Positions 1-6,192 of a stretch of 10,357 bases of DNA are shown piece by piece. The stretch is from an uncultured Actinomycetes bacterium. Its GTDB lineage: Bacteria > Actinomycetota > Actinomycetes > Nanopelagicales > Nanopelagicaceae. The stretch spans positions 1 to 10,357 of the forward strand of contig CAIMXQ010000132.1 in NCBI GenBank assembly GCA_903845465.1. Reading direction: 5' to 3'. Position 1 is the stretch's first letter, and each line of letters starts with the position of its first letter. Below the pieces are notes generated by a model that saw nothing but the letters and a program-made list of their open reading frames with translations, searched no databases and was not told the origin of the DNA. The position numbers and the translations under genes are program-made.

Positions 1-1
1 C

Positions 2-124
2 AGAGATACCGTCGCCGAAAGTTTTATCATCGCGATACAACGCCTCTATTTATCGGCTGAAGATGATGCAAAGACTGGAACTCTTCGAATCTCTGACCTT
101 CGTAACGCTGGTATTCGTCGATAA
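2..124 (+). CDS. cwlM: C-terminal end of a CwlM-like N-acetylmuramoyl-L-alanine amidase-fold protein (5' truncated by window)
   Basis: An open frame enters from the left edge and ends at TAA 122-124, giving 40 residues. The tail reads RDTVAESFIIAIQRLYL followed by a TGTLRISDL segment. From memory this resembles the C-terminus of mycobacterial CwlM, which has RDAIAEGILAAVKRLYL and then a PTGTFTFAEL segment at the same spacing. CwlM is an Amidase_3-fold protein that in mycobacteria acts as a regulator of peptidoglycan precursor synthesis more than as a hydrolase. It lies near parB and the trx genes close to the origin in actinobacteria, so the position fits. Only the last helix region is visible; the catalytic or degenerate zinc site cannot be judged. 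It could also be an ordinary amidase of the same fold. Confidence 0.7.
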   Translation, partial: RDTVAESFIIAIQRLYLSAEDDAKTGTLRISDLRNAGIRR

Positions 125-130
125 TCGGCG

Positions 131-164
131 CACCACCTTCTAAAGGTTTGTGGGAGACTTCTCC
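131..164 (+). promoter_or_regulatory. Leader of the aminotransferase: two small inverted repeats, the second covering the ribosome binding site
   Basis: The 42-base gap after the cwlM stop contains ACCTT (135-139) and AAGGT (143-147), which can pair across a 3-base loop. It is followed by GGAG (153-156) and CTCC (161-164), which can pair across a 4-base loop. The second stem includes the only Shine-Dalgarno-like sequence (GGGAG, 152-156) ahead of the ATG at 167. These stems are short, have no U tract, and may be chance. If they form, they would reduce translation initiation. Confidence 0.3.
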
Positions 165-166
165 TT

Positions 167-1426
167 ATGTCCGACATTTCAATCCGCTATCAAACTGGTG
201 CTCCACAAAATCTTGAAAAGAGATTTGCTACGCGAGCCGTCGGAATGTTGCCTTCTGAAATCCGCTCGCTCTTTGCTGTTGCATCACGCCCAGAAATCGT
301 CTCACTCGCGGGTGGAATGCCAAATCTTTCAGCACTTCCAATGGAGATGATGGCTGGAGTTGTTAACGAACTCATTCTCACCAATGGTTCGGAAGCTCTG
401 CAATATGGAAGCGGTCAAGGACATCCGAAACTTCGCGAACAAATCTGCGATGTGATGGCGCTCGAAGGAATTCGTGCCAACCCTGACGACATTGTTGTGA
501 CAACTGGCTCACAGCAAGCGCTCGACCTTATTTCTCGTATCTTTATCGATCCAGGTGATGTTGTTCTTGTCGAAGCACCTTCTTATGTGGGAGCGCTTGG
601 AACATTCCGCCAATATGAAGCATCAGTTGTGCATGTTGAGATGGATCAAGATGGGTTGATTCCTGACTCTCTTCGCGCTGCAATCAAGAGTGTTCGTGCA
701 GCTGGCCGCAAAATTAAGTTTCTCTATCTGATTCCTAATTACCAAAATCCAACAGGTGTCTGTCTTCCTGCAGATCGCCGCACTGAAATCTTAACTATCT
801 GCCGCGAAGCTGAAATCTTTGTCGTGGAAGATAACCCTTATGGTTTGCTTGGTTTTGATAAGCCATCACCAAATGCAATGCGTGCTGAAGATTCCGAAAA
901 TGTTATTTATTTGGGTTCTTTCTCAAAGACAATCGCATCTGGTCTTCGTGTGGGCTGGGCGCTAGTTCCACAATCACTTAAAGATAAATTAGTGATTGCC
1001 TCTGAGTCATCGATTCTCTGTCCATCCAACTTCACACAATTGACTATCTCTAGTTATTTAGCGGATCAACCGTGGCGTGATCAGATTGCAAGCTTCTGTG
1101 AACTTTATAAGGTGCGCCGCGATGCGATGCTTGAATCACTTGAAGAATATTTCCCATCAGAGGCCACATGGACAAATCCTGGTGGTGGTTTCTATGTGTG
1201 GGTCAACCTTCCTGCAGAGATTGATACAAAAGCTTTAATGCCAAAGGCGATTGTGGCCAAGGTTGCTTACGTTCCCGGCAACGCTTTCTATGCAGATGGC
1301 CTTGGTTCTTGGTCGATGCGACTTTCTTATTGCCACCCAACACCAGAGCGAATCCGTGAAGGCGTGAAGGCTCTCGGTGGGGTTATCAAGCAAGAGATGC
1401 AGCGCCGCGGTACAGCCTTAAATTAA
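167..1426 (+). CDS. PLP-dependent aminotransferase, fold type I (2-aminoadipate/aromatic aminotransferase-like)
   Basis: A 419-residue cytosolic enzyme that transfers an amino group between an amino acid and a 2-oxo acid through pyridoxal phosphate. Visible class I/II features are the phosphate-cup segment GSQQALD (114-120), the YLIPNYQNPTG block (187-197) with N194, the EDNPYG segment with D222 for the pyridine nitrogen and Y225, the Schiff-base lysine K254 in GSFSKTIASGLRVGW, and a carboxylate-binding arginine in MRLSY (R385). The QNPTG block and overall pattern are those of the LysN / Aro8 / MocR-C-terminal subgroup. There is no N-terminal GntR helix-turn-helix, so it is a free enzyme and not a MocR regulator. 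The length is normal for the group. The ATG follows GGGAG at 9-base spacing. It lies 42 bases after the cwlM tail and converges on parB. The substrate cannot be read from the sequence. Confidence 0.88.
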   Translation: MSDISIRYQTGAPQNLEKRFATRAVGMLPSEIRSLFAVASRPEIVSLAGGMPNLSALPMEMMAGVVNELILTNGSEALQYGSGQGHPKLREQICDVMALEGIRANPDDIVVTTGSQQALDLISRIFIDPGDVVLVEAPSYVGALGTFRQYEASVVHVEMDQDGLIPDSLRAAIKSVRAAGRKIKFLYLIPNYQNPTGVCLPADRRTEILTICREAEIFVVEDNPYGLLGFDKPSPNAMRAEDSENVIYLGSFSKTIASGLRVGWALVPQSLKDKLVIASESSILCPSNFTQLTISSYLADQPWRDQIASFCELYKVRRDAMLESLEEYFPSEATWTNPGGGFYVWVNLPAEIDTKALMPKAIVAKVAYVPGNAFYADGLGSWSMRLSYCHPTPERIREGVKALGGVIKQEMQRRGTALN

Positions 1427-1444
1427 TTCTATTGTGAATTAATT
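1421..1444. terminator. AT-only inverted repeat between convergent genes, candidate bidirectional terminator
   Basis: AATTAATTC (1421-1429) and GAATTAATT (1436-1444) are perfect 9-base inverted copies around a 6-base loop. The repeat begins inside the last codon of the aminotransferase (TAA 1424-1426) and ends 6 bases before the parB stop complement (1451). A stem of this kind between two convergent ends is where a shared terminator is expected. The stem has only one G-C pair and no clear U tract, so intrinsic termination would be weak. Confidence 0.5.
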
Positions 1445-1450
1445 GTGGTC

Positions 1451-2317
1451 TTACTTTCCTTCGATTAAATCAACTATACGTTGTAAATCTTCATTGCCCG
1501 CAAATTCAATAACAATCTTGCCTTTGCCTTTACTGTTTTCAACGCTAACACGTGTATCGAGGTAATCACTCAGCAATTCCGCGGCTGCAAGTCCGGCGCC
1601 AGAAACGCCTTTTACTGCAGATTTCTTACTTGCTTTTGTTGATGGTTTCATTGTTGCAATGATCTCTTCAACTGCACGCACAGATAAACCTTCGGCGACG
1701 ATGCGAGATGCGAGCTTTTCAATCTCGGCTGCGTCAGTAAGTCCTAGTAGAGCGCGTGCATGTCCTGCAGACAGAATTCCGGCTGCAACTTTGCGTTGTG
1801 CTGAATCAGGCAGGTTAAGAAGTCGAATTGTGTTAGAGATAAGGGGGCGTGAGCGACCAAGTTTAAGTGCGAGTTCATCATGAGTGCAGCCAAAATCTGA
1901 AAGTAATTGCGCGTATGCAGCACCTTCTTCAAGTGGATTGAGATTGCTGCGGTGAATATTTTCAATGAGTGCATCGCGCAGAAGTTCATTATCGGGAGTT
2001 TGGCGAATAATGACTGGGATAGATGTTAGGCCAGCAGCTTTTGCTGCGCGAAAACGTCGCTCTCCCATAATGAGTTCATATTTATTATCTGAAACTTTGC
2101 GAACAACGGGAGGTTGCAAAATACCAACAGCTTTTATCGATGCAGTGAGTTCGTTTAACGCTGTTTCATCAAAGACTGTACGAGGTTGACGCGGGTTGGG
2201 AGAAATCTGATTAATAGGAACTTCATTCTGTTGTGCAACTTCTGTGCCAGCAACTGTGAGGGAAGTTGGGATCAATGAATCTAAATTGGTTCCAAGACCA
2301 CCGCGCTTTACTGCCAT
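1451..2317 (-). CDS. parB: Chromosome partitioning protein ParB (parS-binding CTPase)
   Basis: A 288-residue ParB. It binds parS, loads on DNA as a CTP-dependent clamp and partners ParA in origin segregation. Visible in order: an N-terminal tail (MAVKRGGLG) of the kind that contacts ParA, the NPRQPR box (41-46), the CTP-binding GERRFRAAK box (85-93), the ENIHRSNLNPLEE segment (119-131), a helix-turn-helix over about 144-170 (ELALKLGRSRPLISN), the LSAGHARALL stretch (182-191), a lysine-rich linker (about 223-236) and a C-terminal dimerisation domain. Length and motif order are normal. Its ATG (2315-2317) overlaps the parA stop by one base (TAATG), implying translational coupling. It is the last gene of the minus-strand cluster and ends against the convergent aminotransferase. 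Two parS-like sites lie upstream in the same cluster. Confidence 0.97.
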   Translation of the reverse strand: MAVKRGGLGTNLDSLIPTSLTVAGTEVAQQNEVPINQISPNPRQPRTVFDETALNELTASIKAVGILQPPVVRKVSDNKYELIMGERRFRAAKAAGLTSIPVIIRQTPDNELLRDALIENIHRSNLNPLEEGAAYAQLLSDFGCTHDELALKLGRSRPLISNTIRLLNLPDSAQRKVAAGILSAGHARALLGLTDAAEIEKLASRIVAEGLSVRAVEEIIATMKPSTKASKKSAVKGVSGAGLAAAELLSDYLDTRVSVENSKGKGKIVIEFAGNEDLQRIVDLIEGK

Positions 2318-3219
2318 TATGCGATTCCACCTTTGTAATTAATGCTGACAACATTGGAATCAAAGACAACTTCATCTTTCACTTTTCCGCGCTCTGCAAT
2401 TTCGCGTGCAACCTGCATATAAGCAATGGCGCCGGGAGAAAGTGGGTCGTATGTCATTACTGTCTGGTTATAAGAAGGTGCCTCTGATACGCGCACAGCA
2501 CGTGGGATAGGGATATCAATTAATTCATTAGGGAAATGTGAGCGAACATTTGCTGCAACATCATTAGATAGACGTGTGCGTGAATCAAACATCGTTAAGA
2601 CAATTGTTGAGAGATTGAGTGTTGGGTTTAGCCGCTTCTTTACAACACCATAAGTTTCAAGAAGTTGTGATAAACCTTCGAGTGCGTAGTACTCAGTTTG
2701 AATTGGGATCAATAACTCTTTCGATGCAGCAAAGGCGTTGATTGTTAAGAGGCCAAGAGATGGTGGGCAATCAATAAAAATATAATCGTAATTAACGCTT
2801 ATACTTTCAATTGCCTCTTTCAATTGAAGTTCGCGTGCAACCATTGAAACTAAATTAATTTCAGCATTTGCAAGAGATGTATTTGATGAAACGCAATCAA
2901 GTACTGGAAAGCCTGCGACTTTCTTTACAACATCCACCATCTGCGCATCGCCCATAAGAACTTCATAGATGCCTGCGCTATCGCGATGTTCAACGCCGAG
3001 TGCGGTCGATGCGTTGCCCTGTGGATCAAGATCGATAACGAGAACGCGAAGGCCGCCCATTGCTAGCGCTGCTGCAACATTGACGGTAGTGGTGGTCTTA
3101 CCTACCCCGCCCTTCTGATTGGCGACGGTGAAGATGCGGGTTGAGGCCGGCTTTGCCATCGCCTCTTTGAGGCGGCGGACCCCTACGACCTTTGTTTCAC
3201 GTGAATCATCGCCAGCCAT
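2317..3219 (-). CDS. parA: Chromosome partitioning ATPase ParA (Soj-type)
   Basis: A 300-residue ParA/Soj ATPase that binds nucleoid DNA as an ATP dimer and moves ParB-parS complexes. It has the deviant Walker A KGGVGKTT (36-43; signature lysine K36, P-loop lysine K41), the switch region DLDPQGNAST (63-72), Walker B FIDCPPSLGLLT (148-159) and the C-terminal block IPRAVRVSEAPS (238-249). Residues 1-28 form an extension before the conserved start at RIFTVANQKGG. Its SRET (residues 6-9) is encoded by a parS-like site, and the M. tuberculosis ParA extension also has VSRET. This supports the ATG at 3217-3219, although no Shine-Dalgarno sequence is visible there. An internal ATG (M21) has AGAGG only 2 bases upstream, too close for a good site. 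The gap to rsmG is 15 bases and it overlaps parB by one base. Confidence 0.97.
   Translation of the reverse strand: MAGDDSRETKVVGVRRLKEAMAKPASTRIFTVANQKGGVGKTTTTVNVAAALAMGGLRVLVIDLDPQGNASTALGVEHRDSAGIYEVLMGDAQMVDVVKKVAGFPVLDCVSSNTSLANAEINLVSMVARELQLKEAIESISVNYDYIFIDCPPSLGLLTINAFAASKELLIPIQTEYYALEGLSQLLETYGVVKKRLNPTLNLSTIVLTMFDSRTRLSNDVAANVRSHFPNELIDIPIPRAVRVSEAPSYNQTVMTYDPLSPGAIAYMQVAREIAERGKVKDEVVFDSNVVSINYKGGIA
3193..3208. promoter_or_regulatory. parS: parS site, 15 of 16 bases match, inside the parA 5' end
   Basis: TGTTTCACGTGAATCA differs from the bacterial consensus TGTTTCACGTGAAACA at one base (position 14). It lies in the parA coding sequence 11 bases inside the start and encodes S-R-E-T on the minus strand. 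ParB would nucleate here, about 3 kb from the oriC arms. The CACGTG core is intact. Confidence 0.88.
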
Positions 3220-3234
3220 GCACGAATCTAATCA

Positions 3235-3825
3235 TTAAATGGCAGGCGTACCTTTACGGAGCTCGACGATACGGCCGAGTCCTATCCCTTCTAGGGTAAT
3301 TTCATGCAAGGTGGCGTTCTTCATCCCGACCATTTCGGCGGCGGCGCCCTCCCCCTTCATAGCAAGGAGCGCCCCATTGGTCTTGACCATATGCCAGCTC
3401 ATTTTCTTAAGCTTCTCGAGCGGCGCCACTGCGCGAGCGGTGACGAAATCTGCGGTTTTTTTGACATCTTGAGCGCGGCCTCGGATTACCTCAATTGGTG
3501 TACCTGCGGTCGCCTCTTTGAGGAATTCAACCCGGCGCTCGAGCGGCTCAATGAGCGTTACCTGTAGATCTGGCCTCGCCAAGGCAATGACAATTCCAGG
3601 CAGCCCCGCCCCTGATCCGATATCAAAGATTGATGCGCCCTGCGGCAAGAGTTGGGTTATGGGCAGGCAGTTGAAGATATGGCGCTCCCAGATGCGCTCG
3701 CCCTCGCGTGGGCCGATAAGGCCACGTTCAATCCCTACGGAAATGAGAAATTCGGCAAATGCCCGGATTTCAGCCTCGCGTTCGGGAAAGTAGCGGCCGA
3801 CTAGCCCCTCTACTGAATGTTCCAC
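3235..3825 (-). CDS. rsmG: 16S rRNA (guanine527-N7)-methyltransferase RsmG (GidB)
   Basis: A 196-residue S-adenosylmethionine-dependent enzyme that methylates G527 of 16S rRNA; loss is a known route to low-level streptomycin resistance. Visible features are the N-terminal GIERGLIGPREGERIWERHIFNC region (31-53), the SAM-binding loop FDIGSGAGLPG (67-77), the acidic motif LIEPLERR (91-98) and TARAVAPL (129-136). The start is uncertain. The GTG at 3823-3825 is used here, but CTG at 3832-3834 would give an extra I-H-V, so the N-terminus would read M-I-H-V-E-H. Many RsmG proteins begin MFHVEH because parS overlaps the start. Neither start has a visible Shine-Dalgarno sequence. Jag ends 21 bases upstream. 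The gene is clearly richer in GC (several 60-base lines at 50-62%) than parB or yidC. Confidence 0.94.
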   Translation of the reverse strand: MEHSVEGLVGRYFPEREAEIRAFAEFLISVGIERGLIGPREGERIWERHIFNCLPITQLLPQGASIFDIGSGAGLPGIVIALARPDLQVTLIEPLERRVEFLKEATAGTPIEVIRGRAQDVKKTADFVTARAVAPLEKLKKMSWHMVKTNGALLAMKGEGAAAEMVGMKNATLHEITLEGIGLGRIVELRKGTPAI

Positions 3826-3833
3826 GTGAATCA
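3818..3833. promoter_or_regulatory. parS: parS-like site, 14 of 16 bases match, at the rsmG start
   Basis: TGTTCCACGTGAATCA matches the consensus TGTTTCACGTGAAACA at 14 of 16 positions with an intact CACGTG core. It spans the GTG start codon of rsmG. It shares its only other difference (T at position 14) with the site in parA, so this lineage seems to use the variant TGATTCACGTGRAACA when read on the minus strand. The two sites are 625 bases apart. Confidence 0.78.
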
Positions 3834-3846
3834 GACTGGGTGAAAC

Positions 3847-4371
3847 TTACGCCGGGTAAATAACTACGAAGCGGTTTGGATCTTCTCCATCAGATTCTGA
3901 GGTAAGCCCCAAATCCTGAATTGTGTCGTGGATGATCTTGCGCTCAAAGGCGTTCATTGGGTCGAGTTTGATTGAGCTTCCCGTGGTCTTCGCCTGCTCA
4001 GCCATCTTCTCGGCGAGAGCCTTGAGCTCTTTGCGGCGGCCAGCACGGAATCCATCGATATCGAGCATCAGGCGGCTGCGGTCCCCTGTTGAGGTCTGAA
4101 CCGCAAGGCGTGTGAGCTCCTGGATTGAATCGAGGACTTCACCTTCACTGCCGACGAGATGCTTGAGTTTGCCACCGACGATTGCCAGCGATGCGCGACC
4201 GTTCTCGACATCGATATCGATATCTCCATCGAGATCTGCGATATCAAGTAAGCCCTCGAGATAATCGGCTGCGATATCGCCTTCCTCTTCAAGTTTTGCC
4301 ACGCTCTTTGGAGCTTTGGCGACCTTCTCTTCAGTCTCTTCAACTTCTACAACTTCAGTTACATCTGACAT
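3847..4371 (-). CDS. jag: KhpB/Jag-type RNA-binding protein with KH and R3H domains
   Basis: A 174-residue RNA-binding protein of the Jag/KhpB/EloR family, found beside yidC in many Gram-positive bacteria. The first 35 or so residues are acidic and charged, with no Jag-N domain, as in other actinobacterial versions. A type II KH domain covers about 50-105, with the nucleic-acid loop at VGSEGEVLDSIQELT (73-87). An R3H domain follows, with its namesake R144-x3-H148 in FERKIIH. The ATG (4369-4371) is preceded by AAAGGGGAC with 6-base spacing, one of the better ribosome binding sites in the cluster. A 49-base gap separates it from yidC upstream, the widest inside this cluster, and nothing obvious lies in it. 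Homologues bind mRNA with KhpA and influence cell elongation and division; the role here is inferred. Confidence 0.9.
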   Translation of the reverse strand: MSDVTEVVEVEETEEKVAKAPKSVAKLEEEGDIAADYLEGLLDIADLDGDIDIDVENGRASLAIVGGKLKHLVGSEGEVLDSIQELTRLAVQTSTGDRSRLMLDIDGFRAGRRKELKALAEKMAEQAKTTGSSIKLDPMNAFERKIIHDTIQDLGLTSESDGEDPNRFVVIYPA

Positions 4372-4420
4372 TGCTGTCCCCTTTATCCGTTTAAAGCGTT
4401 ATTAATACTATTTGTCTGAA

Positions 4421-5341
4421 TTACTTCTTCTTCTTTTTCTTCTTTGGTTGCTGACGTTGCCCTAGAACTTCTGGCTCAACCGCCTCGTTCTGGTCAATTC
4501 CTTCTATCTCTTTACCCTCGAGCTTTGCCCCGTCCAACTTTGCTTTGTGGGCGCGCTTTTTCTGGAGCTCTTCATATGCAGGAGATCCAGGTGTTGGGTT
4601 TCTCTTAATGACATAGAACTGTTGTCCCCATGTCCACAAGTTTGTGGTTGACCAATAAATCAAGACACCGACAGGGAAGTTCACACCTGAAATTGCAAAG
4701 ATGATTGGGAATAAATACAACATGATCTTCTGTTGCTGCAACATCATATTGTTTGATGAATCCATCTTTGGCATTCCTTTAATCATCAACTGACGTTGTG
4801 TTGTAAAGGTCGTGCCTGACATAAATGCAATAAGTACAACTGTCACAATTTTAACTGTGGTTTTATCAGAGCCAAGGAAAGTTTGAGAGATAGGTGCGCC
4901 AAAGAATTTAGCATGTGCTGCGCTTACTAAGTATTCACCTTTAAGAAATCCGTGAGGTTTATTTTTAGCGATTCCATTAAGTACTGTGAAGAGTGAGAAG
5001 AAGATTGGCGCTTGCGCAATGATAGGGAAGCATGATGCAAGTGGGTTTGTCTTATGTTCTTTATAGAGCTTCATCATCTCTTCAGATTGCTTCTGGCGAT
5101 CATCTTTGTACTTCTTTTGAATCTCTTTCATATGTGGTTGCAGTGCAGTCATAGCTCGCTGACTCTTAATCTGCTTTACAAAGAGTGGAATCAAAATAAT
5201 TCGGATTAGTACAACAAGACCCACAATCGAGAGTGACCAAGTCACACCTGAATTGGCGCCGAAGATTGGCGCAAGCACTTTATGGATTGCGACGATAACG
5301 CCAGATACTGCGCTATAGAGAGGATTCAAGATAAAGCTCAT
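4421..5341 (-). CDS. yidC: Membrane protein insertase YidC (YidC1/Oxa1 family)
   Basis: A 306-residue inner-membrane insertase that inserts proteins alone or with SecYEG. It has the five-helix Gram-positive/actinobacterial layout and no large periplasmic P1 domain. Hydrophobic segments lie at about 10-28, 33-55, 104-124, 163-181 and 205-232. The conserved groove arginine is R47 in VVLIRIILIPLF. The hairpin between helices 2 and 3 (about 60-100) is highly charged. FPVGVLIYWSTTNLWTWGQQ (222-241) is the family signature. The cytosolic tail ends in seven consecutive lysines, encoded by an AAG/AAA tract at 4424-4444, suited to ribosome or rRNA contact (inference). The ATG (5339-5341) overlaps the yidD stop by one base (TAATG). 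Confidence 0.96.
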   Translation of the reverse strand: MSFILNPLYSAVSGVIVAIHKVLAPIFGANSGVTWSLSIVGLVVLIRIILIPLFVKQIKSQRAMTALQPHMKEIQKKYKDDRQKQSEEMMKLYKEHKTNPLASCFPIIAQAPIFFSLFTVLNGIAKNKPHGFLKGEYLVSAAHAKFFGAPISQTFLGSDKTTVKIVTVVLIAFMSGTTFTTQRQLMIKGMPKMDSSNNMMLQQQKIMLYLFPIIFAISGVNFPVGVLIYWSTTNLWTWGQQFYVIKRNPTPGSPAYEELQKKRAHKAKLDGAKLEGKEIEGIDQNEAVEPEVLGQRQQPKKKKKKK

Positions 5342-5613
5342 TAGTTAGCGCCCACCACTTCTTTTGTATTTATTGGAAGTAAATTCTTTACATCTGCAGA
5401 ATCAAGGTTTTCATCAACATAGTCGACACCACCTTGAGACCAAGGGTTGCATCGCGCAATACGCCATATGGCCATTGCAGTTCCTTTGACGCCATAGCGA
5501 CCAACTGCTGTGATTGCATAGTTGGAACATGATGGGTAGTACTTGCATCGTGGAGCCATATTGATTGTTGCAATTTGGTAGGCGCGCATCAATGCGATAG
5601 CAATCTTTCTCAT
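5341..5613 (-). CDS. yidD: Membrane protein insertion efficiency factor YidD
   Basis: A 90-residue YidD (DUF37, haemolysin-like family) protein, a small membrane-associated partner of YidC that improves insertion of membrane proteins. The full family signature is visible: PRCKYYPSCSNYA (21-33) with C23 and C29, RYGVKGTAMAIWRIARCNPW (39-58) with C55, then GGVDYV (61-66). The N-terminal helix (MRKIAIALMRAYQIA) is amphipathic. The ATG (5611-5613) overlaps the rnpA stop by one base, and its own stop overlaps the yidC ATG by one base. It is thus locked between two TAATG junctions. No strong Shine-Dalgarno sequence is seen, so coupling from rnpA is likely. Confidence 0.96.
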   Translation of the reverse strand: MRKIAIALMRAYQIATINMAPRCKYYPSCSNYAITAVGRYGVKGTAMAIWRIARCNPWSQGGVDYVDENLDSADVKNLLPINTKEVVGAN

Positions 5614-5969
5614 TACTTGACCATTGCTTTCTCTGCACGAGAAATTAATTTTGTGATCAGCTCTGAAATTTCAGTGGAGATATTGATATCTCCTTCTTGT
5701 CCAAGTGCGCGGATGACAAGGAGGGAACCTGTCGGTAGAAGTGAAATGATTGGTGCAACCGCATGGCGGACTTTGCGTGCGATGCGATGGCGCTTAACAG
5801 ATCCACCAGTTGATTTACTAATAATGAGTCCGCATTTTGCAGATGCGTTATTTGTGACAGGCGATAGATAGAGATATCCAACAAAGTGCTGTGAGGTAAC
5901 TCGGGTACCGCTCTTCGTTGCGCGAGCGAAATCTGAGCTTGCAGTTAAACGTGCATCTAGTGGGAGCAC
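5613..5969 (-). CDS. rnpA: Ribonuclease P protein component RnpA
   Basis: A 118-residue protein subunit of RNase P, which with its catalytic RNA trims tRNA 5' leaders. The start chosen is GTG at 5967-5969, giving MLPLDARLTASSDFARATKSG, the usual RnpA opening. AGGA (5977-5980) lies 7 bases upstream. A longer frame reaches ATG 6083, but those 38 extra codons run through rpmH in another frame and do not look like RnpA. The basic RNA-binding helix is GGSVKRHRIARKVRHAV (55-71), with R-H-R where many species have R-N-R, as is common in actinobacteria. It follows rpmH after 25 bases, the classical rpmH-rnpA pairing, and overlaps yidD by one base. Confidence 0.94.
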   Translation of the reverse strand: MLPLDARLTASSDFARATKSGTRVTSQHFVGYLYLSPVTNNASAKCGLIISKSTGGSVKRHRIARKVRHAVAPIISLLPTGSLLVIRALGQEGDINISTEISELITKLISRAEKAMVK

Positions 5970-5994
5970 GAGATTTTCCTGTGCGCTCGAAACC

Positions 5995-6132
5995 TTACGC
6001 TGAGAGCTTTGCGCGGCCCTTAGCGCGGCGAGCAGAGAGAACTGCGCGGCCTGCGCGTGTAGCCATGCGGGCACGGAAGCCATGCTTCTTGGCGCGGCGA
6101 CGCGTATTTGGCTGGAAAGTGCGCTTTGTCAT
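5995..6132 (-). CDS. rpmH: 50S ribosomal protein L34
   Basis: A 45-residue, very basic ribosomal protein. It reads MTKRTFQPNTRRRAKKHGFR at the N-terminus, continues ARMATRAGRAVLSARRAKGR and ends AKLSA, a complete L34. The ATG (6130-6132) is preceded by GGAG (6138-6141) with 5-base spacing. It is the first gene of the minus-strand cluster, diverges from dnaA across the left oriC arm, and is followed by rnpA after 25 bases. Its codons are GC-rich and dominated by CGC, GCA and AAG, as expected for a highly expressed arginine-rich protein. Confidence 0.97.
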   Translation of the reverse strand: MTKRTFQPNTRRRAKKHGFRARMATRAGRAVLSARRAKGRAKLSA

Positions 6133-6192
6133 GAGAACTCCAAAATCTGTGAGGCGCTAATTACGCCTATCGGTCATAAGTACGGGGGAAGC

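Noticed and set aside
1544..1560. CACGTG core in parB (AACACGTGTA) as a possible parS
   Set aside because: The flanks do not match TGTTTCACGTGAAACA; it encodes the conserved C-terminal domain of ParB.
2494..2511. CACGTG core in parA near the IPRAVRV block as a possible parS
   Set aside because: Only the hexamer core matches, and the codons are explained by the ParA motif.
4630..4638. ATGTCCACA in yidC as a DnaA box
   Set aside because: One mismatch to TTGTCCACA but isolated in coding sequence for the conserved LWTWGQQ region and outside oriC.
5970..6083. N-terminal extension of rnpA up to an ATG at 6083
   Set aside because: The extra 38 codons overlap rpmH in another frame and do not resemble RnpA; the GTG at 5967-5969 has AGGA at good spacing and gives the normal RnpA N-terminus.
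5918..6160. Plus-strand open frame across rpmH and rnpA
   Set aside because: Arginine-rich antisense shadow of rpmH; the minus strand encodes a complete L34.
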